A stretch of DNA of 13,771 nt from Phoronis ovalis (Eukaryota > Phoronida > Phoronidae): NCBI GenBank assembly GCA_028565635.1, contig JAOXYB010036207.1:1-13771 (forward strand), given 5' to 3'. The translations under genes were made by a program, and so were the position numbers. The first letter of the stretch is position 1; every line of letters starts with the position of its first letter. Under the pieces are notes generated by a model. That model searched no databases and had not been told where the DNA came from. It saw nothing but the letters and a program-made list of their open reading frames with translations. Of this stretch, positions 1 through 8,929 are shown in pieces.

Positions 1-365
1 TTCAATACAAAACGGTACTGAAAAACAACCATGATTTGTGTAACACGGTTGACCGAGTGGACATTAAGGACATCATCAAAACGTGTTACACAAGACAAAA
101 ACCAAAAGTTCTCTGTGTGTTAAATAACGTTTCTTATTCGTACACTGTTGAAATTAGCAACTATATAAAATTGTGTTTTTGCAATATTCATTGACGTTCT
201 TTCTCATTGGTGTTCCTTTTATCTACCATAAAATATTTCATTGCTGTCCATAACAAATGAAAAACGAAAACAAATGTGTAGGTTCGCTAGCACTGATAAA
301 GGCATATTGTGATTGTTTTTTTGTACTTAAGTTAACAATGATTGAACTTTAACGGAACTAAATGA
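1..365. other. non-coding flank, nothing recognised
   Basis: This AT-rich stretch has no long reading frame, RNA gene or repeat that I recognise. It lies far downstream of the minus-strand PTB gene and may be intergenic. Confidence 0.5.
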
Positions 366-548
366 ATAGTTAAAGAAACCTCGAAAAACAATTTTGGACG
401 ACTCGCCCATCCGGAGCAACCATTTCCGGTATTTCTTCAAATGTTGCTATTTCGTAATAGAGGAAAATCTGCAATAGGACTACTTGAATTTCAAATTACT
501 GCAACTAAACAGAACAAATATGGTGAAATAACTATTACGGTAAAATGA
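366..548. other. GC-richer island with overlapping open frames on both strands
   Basis: On the plus strand a frame stays open from 366 to the TGA at 546-548 (60 codons, no ATG near its 5' end). On the minus strand 495 down to 373 is open and ends at TAA 370-372. The minus frame has a possible acceptor, TATTGCAG at about 469-476, followed by 32 codons ending in NCFSRFL. That peptide is rich in E, P, V and D rather than the K/N/I/F expected of random AT-rich sequence. The core at about 396-430 (GACGACTCGCCCATCCGG) is clearly GC-richer than its surroundings. It may be a terminal exon of another gene, an old exon or chance. I do not recognise either peptide. Confidence 0.2.
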
Positions 549-2659
549 TTTTTACAGACGAATAATTCCCAGCATGTAATGTTCAGTGGTAGTAAAAGTC
601 GAGAAATAACAATTTAATAAAATTTAATGTATTTTTTATATCAAATAATAATAGAGCGAGCCTGGATAATTAATAAAGCAAAACGAATCCAAACACAAGT
701 TTAACAATGTAAGTATACTAAAACGTAGTTATATCATCACTAGTAAACGTACATTGAAGTATTATTCATAAACAGGTACCTGCCTCACTTATCACAGTTC
801 TAGAAAACGTTTACCCTTTTATCCGAATAGAGAAGACTCAAATAAAATTTATTTTGAATATTTTCCATGATCATAAATAAGTAGGAGTCTAGTTTCTTTT
901 CACCAAACAAATGTATAAATGCGGCTTCCATTCTGACAATCTCAATATACTTAGACTACGCTGTCATTCGGATAATGTTAATTATTCAATGTTGCGTATG
1001 TTTTCTATGGAATGGACCTAAACGAAAAAGCGTTTCAGTTGGGGCAAAGGTAACTGCATCTTAGAACTGTAATAAGTTGTCCAGCTATGTCACAGTTATT
1101 TTTGCAAACAAGTACATTCCACTGAAAGGTGACAAACAAGTCACTTTCATGTACATATCCGGAAACCATTCTCGTACTATTACTATGACAATAGATGTGG
1201 TACACATACGTCACACGTAGAATGCTTTTGATCTTTAAACACAGGCCCTGTTGATATTTTCACCGTATATTTTCAATAAATACATAACAAACGCTAGCAT
1301 GTCATAATAATGTTTGTGAAATATAATATGGAATACACTGTATTATATATACATAGCATGATACTTACAAAAATAATGAGTAATACTGACTCTTAAATAT
1401 GATGCTAAATATTGGAACGATAACAATTTTTTTTCTTATTTTATAATCATCTAATTAAAATAACAAGTTTATAATTCATAATTTGGAATATAAATCATAA
1501 ACTATTTCAGGAATGTTAAAGATGGCTGATAACCTTGAGCCCGAATACTAACGACAATAATAAATTACTTTTTGTCACCTAATTTTTACCAGTTCAAACA
1601 AGCAGTTGTAGGAACAAATTATTTCCGCTATTTCGTATGATTCGAATATAATATTAAGAAATCACCGGAATACACATACCCGTATTACAATAGTAAATAA
1701 ACTATGATAATACACAATAATGAAAGATGGCGATAAACAACCAATGAATGGTGATTTAGAGATAAACTACTAACAGTAGCCAAGGTGCGCCCTATATAAT
1801 TAATCTATACTATTTACATTCATTGACTCATCGGATCACAAGGTTAAGAGACAAACAAGCTCTTCATAAATTATCACCTGGATATTTTACATTCCTACAT
1901 GTTTGTTTCTCTTTAAAACAAATTATTTTTAAAGTTTCATAAATTAAGTAAATATGGCAGCCTTAACTTATTTCGAAATTTGACGCCTACAACATGAAAT
2001 GACAAAAAATCTATTCATACTCTTTCACCTGGATTTTAAATGGTATATAACGTACGACATGTCGTGATGCATTGCCCTAAAATCACACTACTGAACAGAT
2101 ACCGTAAAAGGACTGAGTGATACCGTACAATTTTCCATACTACAGCCCAGGAAGTCCTTTCTAAACGCTTATCTGTTTCAATGGGTATAATGTTAAATGC
2201 AATAGAAATATGATTACACTTGAAATCAGAACGTAATACAGTCTCATATATCATTAGGATAGTATTGTACAGATTATACAGATAAAACTGACAGGTGATA
2301 TATTCGTTACAAGGCAAACAAGGTATTGTTAAATACAGTGGAAGCAATTCCTAGCATATCATAAGACATCTGTTTTAAATTTTTGATCTAATAATTTAAT
2401 CATTGCTGTAACGAAATAATTTTACTTCACTACTGCACACCTATAGACTGAAATAAATATATGCGTACTACTTTTTATGGAAATATTTAATGAAATGCTT
2501 ATAATCCCATTTTGTACTAACTACACGGTGGTCTGTCCTTAATAGTAGTAGTTTCAGCAGCAAATATAATTACCTTGATATAATGAAACGTGAAAAATTC
2601 ATAGCACATAATATATTCACATTGTAGTAATTTTGAAATTTGAAAAAAGTGTTTTTTGT
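549..2659. other. non-coding AT-rich stretch
   Basis: No supported gene. The longest frame here is a 103-codon minus-strand frame (2036-2347) whose product has no recognisable domain and whose length is within what chance gives at this base composition. A small hairpin sits at 1112-1154. Several ATTAAA-type hexamers on the minus strand (2395-2400, 2486-2491) could serve as distal polyadenylation signals of the PTB gene. Confidence 0.5.
1112..1154. repeat. small inverted repeat (hairpin)
   Basis: TGAAAG-g-TGAC (1123-1133) pairs with GTCACTTTCA (1140-1149): ten base pairs with one bulged G and a six-base loop, AAACAA. A further GTAC/GTAC pair lies outside it (1112-1115 and 1151-1154). No function is evident, and the stem is too short for a typical animal microRNA precursor. 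Confidence 0.5.
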
Positions 2660-2790
2660 AATAAGGCGAGACATCGCCACTGTTTTTCACCACGCTTCAA
2701 TTGCTGCCTGCGTAAATGGTCTCCTGAGGCTAAAGGTTACAACACCTGTGTTTGGCCAAATTCAATAGTAACCCTTCGTATGAAAATTCA
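2660..2790. other. GC-rich island, possible exon or mobile-element relic
   Basis: This patch is close to half G+C, against about 30% around it. It contains a compact fold: GGCTAA (2728-2733) can pair with the end of TTTGGCC (2751-2757), enclosing AGGT/ACCT. On the plus strand a 62-codon frame (2633-2821) runs through it but would have to start at a TTG and is Cys/Arg-rich. On the minus strand one frame reads TFSLRRPFTQAAIEAW and then meets TGA, which looks like decayed coding sequence. I recognise no family. It could be an old exon, a SINE-like relic or a conserved non-coding element. Confidence 0.25.
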
Positions 2791-3349
2791 TCTATTTTTC
2801 ATGTTGTTTTGTGGTGTGTAATTATGAATCACAATTTACTAACACATTCCTTAGTTACTCAGCAGTTGTTGCATAATTAATGTTTCTAACTACATACAAA
2901 AATAAAAATATCTTGGTATTTTACCTTTACAGTCTTACATAACAATCTACACAAATCCGCAACAATGAAACATTATTATATAAATGCACTTAATTTTCAT
3001 AATTAGTTTAAACCAGCATATAATAACCTTTAATTGGGGAGGCGTAACCATAGCAGTGACCACTGACTCCATTATATATAACTAGTATTGTGTTTCTATG
3101 CAGTGATATTTGCTATGCAGTTATGCTTCAAATGTTATCAGTAGCGATAATTCCTATCTTACATTTATATGTACATTCTCTGCAACAGATAGAACAAACT
3201 CTCACAGAATATGAAACCACGTGTTAACTGACAAGCAATGTATCTAGAGGTGAAAACCAAAATTAAGAACTCCTCAGCAAATTGTCAGCAATTGTTTCAG
3301 ACTTTTTAGATGTCTGTTCATACTCATAACATTTTTACTCGAATATATT
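2791..3349. other. probable 3' UTR / downstream flank of the PTB gene
   Basis: This AT-rich stretch lies directly downstream (minus-strand sense) of the PTB stop codon and contains no gene. Read on the minus strand it includes a candidate ATTAAA polyadenylation hexamer at 3029-3034. A short inverted repeat, CAGTG-AC-CACTG, sits near 3054-3065. The extent of the UTR cannot be fixed without transcripts. Confidence 0.4.
3029..3034 (-). terminator. candidate polyadenylation signal (ATTAAA)
   Basis: TTTAAT on the plus strand reads ATTAAA on the minus strand, about 315 bases past the PTB stop. It is a known variant signal, but such hexamers are common in DNA this AT-rich, so this is only a candidate. 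Alternatives lie at 2486-2491 and 2395-2400, and one overlaps the stop codon at 3348-3353. Confidence 0.2.
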
Positions 3350-4798
3350 TTAATGAAAATTAAATGATTGAGGTCTCTCTGGTGAACGTTGTGATGAGCG
3401 TCGTATCATGTGTTCATCGCGAGCCTCTGTAGCACTCCGCCTGTGAACTTTTCCCCTCTTGCCTGACATTTGACTATTACTCCTGTACATAGCAAACCCT
3501 GAAGCTGGGGTAGTCTGAGAAAAAGGATCATCCCTGTGATTAAAATCTTCAGCAATACCGCCATGACCTGTAATACTTCGTCGAGTTTTACTGTTTTTAC
3601 GCCTTAAAGTATCTCCATGAAAAGATGGACTGAACATAGGATTGTATTCTTCAGAATAAGACGTGTATCCTTCGTCCGTTGGTAACCTGCCTCTTGTTGA
3701 AGGTAGCTGCAATGGATAAGGTCCTGACTGGCTGCTTGGACGAGAATTATAATTATAATCTATGCCGTCCGAGTGAAATGAATCTACACTGTGGTTGGAA
3801 GACGATGTCCGACGGTTGTGTCGGTAAGGGTCGTTAGCACTTGCAGATTTTTGTAAACCTAGTCCATTCATATGTGGCGCACGTTTCCAACTATGTTCTT
3901 CCAAACTATTTGTTCCATCACTCATTGGTGATGGTAAATCACCGCTGCTACCGCTTTTTTCACTACTTCCTGCACTATTTGACTTATCTCCTTTTTCCGG
4001 TTTCTCAAAAATATTAGGTCCAACGATACTTAATTGCAACGATCTACGGAATTTAACATCATCAAGTTTTCCATTTCGTCTACAAACTGTGTCATAGTCC
4101 TTAGGTGGCAAGAGTAAAGGTGTCTCTTTCATATTTAGTTTTTGCTGCAACTCGGCTGTAAGAGAGTTCCAAACAGGTTCCACGGCGGTGATTCCAGGTG
4201 ATCCTGGTGATTTGTCACGATCTCTGTTCTCTTCATTCGAACCTCTACCAGAATCAGTGGTCACACTTTCCTGGTAAGGTTTGGAAATTAATTCCGTGGG
4301 ATTATTCATACGACTCATCACATGTCCTTCCTGGGAAAGTTCGCTTTCAATTTTGAGTATTCTTTGTTGATGTTCAGGAGTTTCAATTAATTGGTGCATA
4401 TGTTGAACAAGTAACGACGCGGTTTCTTCCGAGTCACACCGGTACACATGTACATGAACGGCACAACCAGTGTACTGATTAAATCCAAGAAAAATACACG
4501 CTACCACATCTTGATCCGGCGGTAAAGCTGTTATAGCAAACGTTACGTCTTTAGCGGGTATAGGAGGAAATTTCTTTTTCTCTGTTTTACCTTTACGATT
4601 TCGTATTTCCTGGGTTACCTTAATCTCCTTATTACTGACTTGTATAGTTAATCTAGGCAAGTATTCATATCGCCGCTGTGCTAAGAGTTCTCTGATGATA
4701 GGTTCTGTAAATTCTCTTCCATATAATCCCATACTCTCCTTCCATCCCAAATACTCCACGTAGTATTGCGCTTTTTTAAGCAGCGTCTTATTCGCCAT
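3350..4798 (-). CDS. PTB/PID-domain adaptor-like protein, 482 aa, single coding exon
   Basis: The frame is complete from ATG (4796-4798) to TAA (3350-3352) without an intron. The start sits in a strong Kozak context (ACAAGATGGCG, A at -3, G at +4), and TGA at 4808-4810 is in frame just upstream. Residues 10-140 have the pattern of a phosphotyrosine-binding domain: a first strand YYVEYLGW (12-19), the GLYG turn (24-27), a VS..I.V strand (54-61), ACIFLGF (100-106), CAVHVHVYRC (112-121) and a closing helix (about 123-138). Such domains bind NPxY-type peptides or lipids in membrane-proximal signalling and endocytic adaptors; that role is inferred from the family. Residues 165-482 are mostly Ser/Arg/Pro/Gly-rich and look disordered. 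They carry a DSGRGS motif (182-187), SP sites near 197 and 200, and five RRS/RRT basophilic-kinase-type motifs (251, 329, 406, 453, 466). There is no transmembrane segment or signal peptide. A second ordered-looking block spans about 206-261 (VWNSLTAELQQKL through RRSLQLSIVG). I cannot name the orthologue, so no symbol is given. Confidence 0.9.
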   Translation of the reverse strand: MANKTLLKKAQYYVEYLGWKESMGLYGREFTEPIIRELLAQRRYEYLPRLTIQVSNKEIKVTQEIRNRKGKTEKKKFPPIPAKDVTFAITALPPDQDVVACIFLGFNQYTGCAVHVHVYRCDSEETASLLVQHMHQLIETPEHQQRILKIESELSQEGHVMSRMNNPTELISKPYQESVTTDSGRGSNEENRDRDKSPGSPGITAVEPVWNSLTAELQQKLNMKETPLLLPPKDYDTVCRRNGKLDDVKFRRSLQLSIVGPNIFEKPEKGDKSNSAGSSEKSGSSGDLPSPMSDGTNSLEEHSWKRAPHMNGLGLQKSASANDPYRHNRRTSSSNHSVDSFHSDGIDYNYNSRPSSQSGPYPLQLPSTRGRLPTDEGYTSYSEEYNPMFSPSFHGDTLRRKNSKTRRSITGHGGIAEDFNHRDDPFSQTTPASGFAMYRSNSQMSGKRGKVHRRSATEARDEHMIRRSSQRSPERPQSFNFH

Positions 4799-4845
4799 CT
4801 TGTGAAGTCAAATCCCAGTTTATGAATTAGTTACTACTTTCCAAT
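4799..4845 (-). other. 5' leader of the PTB gene after a probable splice acceptor
   Basis: On the minus strand the sequence TTTTCTTAATATTACAG ends at 4846 and is a convincing 3' splice site with a pyrimidine-rich tract. It would leave a 47-base leader before the ATG. This leader holds no other ATG. If the acceptor is used, the gene has at least one upstream non-coding exon. Confidence 0.5.
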
Positions 4846-5041
4846 CTGTAATATTAAGAAAAGTCGTTGATAATGTTAAATCCTTTAAAACCACAGTTTC
4901 GTTACCCCTTAGGGCAGCTCGATAACAAATACTGAATAGCGAATAAACTTCCTTCAACTGAGGATAGGTCTTAGGGATAGGCACGATATTTGAACCAAGC
5001 TAAGCGTATCTATCAGTGTAAATGTAGCAATTTTCACATAC
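4846..5041 (-). other. candidate 5' UTR intron (196 bp)
   Basis: On the minus strand a donor GAG|GTATGTG begins the intron at 5041, and the acceptor TATTACAG ends it at 4846. Both fit the animal consensus. Competing donors exist farther upstream: CAG|GTATTC at 5167/5166, CAG|GTGGGA near 5217, and a very good TCAG|GTATGTAC at 8684/8683. The acceptor is therefore better supported than the exact intron length. Confidence 0.35.
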
Positions 5042-5346
5042 CTCTACGCTATATTACCCAGTGACGACTAAACCCGCATATCAATAGGTAACAACTATTA
5101 TAGCACGACAGCTTTTCAAAGTTCACACATGACTGAATTACAATAGGTCTTATCAAGCCTGAATACCTGCAATGTTGTGAAGTAAAAAGAGATTTTAAAA
5201 ACAACAGTTTCCCACCTGTTTAGTTGTAAGCTCGTGAAACGCTGACAACATACATTCTCAAATTTATATTATCGATCTCAGGTATCGACTCTATTGTGTT
5301 ATACACCGGGTTATACACAAGACAAGCTCTTTGGATTAAATGCGAC

Positions 5347-5354
5347 TTTTTATA
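5347..5354 (-). promoter_or_regulatory. candidate TATA box
   Basis: TTTTTATA on the plus strand reads TATAAAAA on the minus strand. A start site about 30 bases on (near 5320) would give a first exon ending at the donor at 5042. AT-rich DNA produces such words by chance, so this is weak. Confidence 0.15.
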
Positions 5355-6832
5355 CCTTCACACGTACTTGTAAACGGTTATTTAACAGTGAGCTTAGCAA
5401 ATATCTTTTATCATATTTGTACGTTCATGAATAGGTTTTGTTCCAAGCTTTTCAGATTTTCTGTAGTATAAATACAAATGTACACACTGAGCATACATTC
5501 ATGTATCTTGAGACATATGTTCGATATTTTTGGGAGAGAAAAAGATGACAGGCCATATACAGCACGTTTTCTAAGAAATTTTAACTAAAAAAACTCACAT
5601 ATTTTTTCCTTAGAAAGTGCAAATAATAAAAGAACATACTATCTCTTAGCTTCATTAAGTTCATTAACGAATCGGCATAAATAACGCATAGTTTGTTCAC
5701 CGATTCTTTTATCCCTTGATTTTAATTTGTAAATTAGTGTAATATTTAAATGTCCACGGTATTCAAATAAATTCTGAATAAATCATAACATTGGTTACGT
5801 GCGCATCGATTTTTAAACAGCTGGTACCACAGGTATGCAGAGATAACAGATAACACGTATTTTGATATTTAAAAAGCAATATCATTGGGTCAGCGCGTAC
5901 GCTCGGATAACAAGGAAAAACCCTTGATCTCCAATCAGTATAAATATTCTCAAATGAAAATAAACAGAATTTGTTGAATTATTTTTATATGATTTTTTCG
6001 CATATTCACTTTTCTGATACCTTAGGCAAGTGGTTGTGCATTATTGTTATCCTTTATGAAAACGGACGTAGTATATTTGTTCAATGAGTACACATAATTG
6101 GGCGCTTGTTCTTATGTAAAAATAAAAGATACGCGTGTGATTGAGCGACGATATAACAAAAAAACTGTTTTGTTTGTTTACATGTTAACTCAGCATGTGA
6201 ACTCAGAAAACAGTACTAACGCACAATGACCGTTTCCAAACTTATTTTCCGTTGGCAGGATTTGAGTTATAGAGTTTGTATGACTTTTTAGGTAGTGAAT
6301 TCCACTTCAAGTTTGTTGTGTTATATCATATTGTACACGCAAATATAATGATACATTATTAATTAGCAATCGACTAGACTATTACTTTTAAATTTACGAT
6401 CAATTTTAGAACTAATGATATTTAGAATCTATATTACTTAGAAAATCTAGGTCGGTACCCTTATATAAATTAAAAAATACTGGTGCAATAAACAGGTATT
6501 ATGTAGAGGACACTTTAGGAGAATTACAGAAAAATAATTAACTGGGTAATGGCATATATTTCTGGCTGCATACAGGCAGATTATATTCCCCTAGGAAAAT
6601 GGATCTGAATATTTTATGCAGGATGTTAAGCTGATTTACAAGCTAGCTATTAATGTAAGGAAAACATTTTAAAATACATGTCTGCTATAGAGAATTCTGC
6701 ATGGAATCTTGATAAAAAGCAGAGTCATGTAATGAAATATCATTGTGGAAAATCTTTAAAAACGCTCCCAGTTTTAATACATTGATTTAACAAGGTAAAA
6801 AATAACAAGACCTATGGATGACACGGAAATAA

Positions 6833-6873
6833 AATCCTTAACCCGTATCTTTTAATGATACAGGTTAGGGATT
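6833..6873. repeat. 41-nt hairpin, 17-bp stem
   Basis: AATCCTTAACCCGTATC (6833-6849) and GATACAGGTTAGGGATT (6857-6873) are inverted copies that differ at two positions. On the plus-strand transcript one difference is a T-G wobble and the other a C-A mismatch. The loop is TTTTAAT. AAGGATTATT just downstream offers a competing partner for the 5' arm. The stem is shorter than that of normal microRNA precursors, and no gene context explains it. Confidence 0.7.
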
Positions 6874-7544
6874 GGGCGAAGGATTATTGAGATTGAAAGT
6901 TTATGGGTTATTAATTACAAAAAATACAGAAAATATATTATTACTTATTCAGTTTTTGACAACGGTATAACGTCTATAACGAAACTCAATAATGAAAAAA
7001 GGCAATTACTGGATACTTCTCTATCAACAATTTATGCGATTTTTTAATGATTGATGGGTAATTTATTAAAAACATATCGAGTTTTATTGTTTAAATAAGC
7101 TATACCATTCGTTGCTTAGCAGCATAAACTTTACAGTGTACTTTAACATATTTTTAAATATCAAACATTCTCGCTGTACGTGCCGGACATGTTAGTTTGA
7201 CTTTAATATCAAGATGAATAGTATTAAAGAAAAAACCCCAGTTTCATCCCAGAATTACGCAATTAGCATGAGAACAACAACAGGTGTGTCAACTGTAATT
7301 GTCCCGTTTTATATTTAGGATAATGAATAAATATAAACTTTCAATTTCCTACACGAGCCCTACACACCCATTTTTAGTTAATATATCTTTCTTTGTTGAG
7401 CTTTCATTACCTGGTACTTTGAGGTCAACCAAAAAGAAAGGTAATATGGGAGGTTTTTGGCTTATAAATGACGTCAAAGGTTCCTCTTATTATATAAAAA
7501 GTGAACAATACAGATTCAAATAACATAAATTTACCACAAAATTA

Positions 7545-8092
7545 ATTGCGAAATGTTGACCCCATCGATAAATGTTTCTCACTATAATAAATGTTTACTA
7601 AATTCAAGTGAATGATTTGCGAAAATACAATTGTTCCTTCTTTTATTGTGACATCCCCTTTAGGCAGGCATAATTCCAAGAAGTATTTGTTCCTTCTTTT
7701 ATTTATGATGCTCACAGTCAACACTCCTGCGGGTAGATAAGGGCCAAAATAACCCTTAAGATTTCTGGTACTGAACATTCGTAGAGTAAACACGGGGCTC
7801 CACCATTTGTAAAAGTTAATCTTACAATCGAATTCATCACTCATAAGCTATCGTAGCTTACGTTCACGATAAAATCTATGTTCGGATCAGATTGATATTT
7901 ACTTGTCCAGAAAAGGGGATTCGTACACATATACACTTGCGTTCCTGTTGGTAACTGTTTACGGTTACCTGAGGACTAAGATACTCCATATGACCAGCAA
8001 TCCCAGACTATCAATTTTTGTATCCACATTGCTGAGTTTTACGGGGCATTTATTTGGAAAGACTCAGAATAGTTATTTCCGGGAAAATACGG
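7545..8092 (-). pseudogene. decayed coding region of unknown family
   Basis: Reading the minus strand from 8092 to 7844, one frame gives protein-like peptides interrupted by TAA (8039-8041) and TAG (7976-7978) and closed by TGA (7841-7843). Examples are NSAMWIQKLIVWDCWSYGVS and QLPTGTQVYMCTNPLFWTSK. A second frame opens at ATG 7842-7844, overlapping that TGA, and runs 100 codons to TAA at 7542-7544. It includes YFGPYLPAGVLTVSI and LPKGDVTIKEGTIVF. The stretch is GC-richer than its flanks, and its predicted peptides lack the K/N/I/F bias of random AT-rich translations. This suggests one former gene now broken by two stops and a frame change. A plus-strand frame over 7903-8103 is the antisense shadow and lacks an ATG. 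I do not recognise the family. A loose likeness of the VTIKEGTIVFSQ stretch to the last strand of dUTPase-fold proteins is not enough for a call. The alternative is chance openness in a GC-richer patch. Confidence 0.35.
7631..7703. repeat. 17-nt direct repeat, 56 bp apart
   Basis: TTGTTCCTTCTTTTATT occurs exactly at 7631-7647 and 7687-7703. The 56-base spacing is not a multiple of three, so the copies are read in different frames of the overlapping minus-strand open frame (NKRRNKY versus TIKEGTI). That indicates a DNA-level duplication rather than a protein repeat. Confidence 0.7.
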
Positions 8093-8170
8093 CTATACAG
8101 TGAATCAAACTATAATGACGGAGCTAAATATGTTCTAATGAATTAATGTAAAACTGTGCGGGCACCTTTC

Positions 8171-8272
8171 ATGGCGACATCTTTTTTATCGAAAATCGAG
8201 TGCTGTCGCAGCATTAATCACAAGAAAAGCTCTGGTAGTTACAAGGGTAGCCTGAGGGTTTTAATTAAATAA
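8171..8272 (+). other. small ATG-started open frame, 33 codons
   Basis: ATG at 8171 opens a frame to TAA at 8270-8272 encoding MATSFLSKIECCRS and a Lys/Ser/Gly-rich tail. It lies in the GC-richer patch next to the decayed region. The start context is poor at -3 (T) but has G at +4. A 33-codon frame is expected by chance, and no family is recognised. Confidence 0.1.
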
Positions 8273-8462
8273 ATTATCCTGGAAATGTGGTAAGCTTTTA
8301 AATTAAAAAAAGAACATGAAACAGAGTTATCGTTACTCAAATTATTTTACTCCGTCGAGTAGAACACTTTTGCGGTACTCAAGAATTTTTCTTTGGGGGT
8401 TTTATAGTACGCATTGAGTGTGTTTGCAAATAAGATCACGGTTTTGTACAGCTAACAGAAGC

Positions 8463-8504
8463 TTATTTAAATAATAAGTTAAGTTATTTAAATAATAAGT
8501 TAAG
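8463..8504. repeat. two perfect copies of a 21-bp palindromic unit
   Basis: TTATTTAAATAATAAGTTAAG occurs at 8463-8483 and again, unchanged, at 8484-8504. Each copy contains the 12-base perfect palindrome TTATTTAAATAA, so the array can also fold on itself. Exact identity of the copies suggests a recent duplication. Confidence 0.9.
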
Positions 8505-8650
8505 TGTATTAGCAACCAGAAATATTTAAAATTGTCAGCATTTAGATAATGGGTATGTCCAAGGATTAAGCTTTTTAACAAGTTTGGATCGTCTACAAAT
8601 GGGGCCATGGAAACAAAATTGTTCATCCTTTTTACATAGAATTTCGAAGC

Positions 8651-8671
8651 TATATATATATATATATATAT
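8651..8671. repeat. (TA)n microsatellite
   Basis: About ten uninterrupted TA units. A shorter AT run lies at about 11575-11587. Confidence 0.95.
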
Positions 8672-8929
8672 TCAAGTACATACCTGAGAAGTTGTTAGCT
8701 ACACATCTATATCTCTGTTAATTTCTATTAAGACAAAAGTACACTACACTAAAGGAAAATGGCACCAGCTCTTTAATATTGCTGTGCTATACACGTTTAT
8801 CAAGGAGTTAAAAATTAATCTGCACCTTTGATAAGAATTACTTTTTGACGTCGTTTTTATCTGGGGCTATTATAACCAGTCCCCTTTTATGTGTAAATGA
8901 CGAAATCAGATTTTGAACAAATACATTTA

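Larger units (their letters stand above)
5042..7541. other. non-coding upstream region of the PTB gene
   Basis: No supported gene. This region should hold the promoter and any first exon of the PTB gene. A minus-strand TATAAAAA lies at 5347-5354, and a CpG-dense patch (CAGCGCGTACGCTCGG) lies at about 5891-5906. TTATACAC is repeated at 5299-5306 and 5311-5318. A strong hairpin (6833-6873) is listed separately. An ATG-initiated plus-strand frame of 66 codons at 7323-7523 is unremarkable in composition and probably fortuitous. Confidence 0.45.

Noticed and set aside
2036-2347. 103-codon minus-strand open frame
   Set aside because: It has no domain and no supporting splice or promoter signals, and its composition is typical of AT-rich chance translation. 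One such frame per window of this size is expected.
6833-6873. MicroRNA precursor
   Set aside because: The stem is only 17 bp and lacks the longer duplex of animal precursors. No known microRNA seed family was recognised here or elsewhere in the window.
7299-7523. Plus-strand open frame starting at TTG, with an inner ATG at 7323
   Set aside because: A TTG start is not expected in animals, and the ATG-started part (66 codons) shows no family features.
7545-7700. dUTPase-like or viral gene remnant
   Set aside because: A short VTIKEGTIVFSQ stretch vaguely recalls the dUTPase fold, but the diagnostic motifs of that family are not seen, so no such call is made.
7903-8103. Plus-strand open frame
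   Set aside because: It starts only at a TTG and lies antisense to the more protein-like minus-strand relic.
8402-8626. Repetitive minus-strand frame reading LTYYLNN/LTYYLNK
   Set aside because: The repeat in the peptide is just the 21-bp DNA tandem repeat translated.
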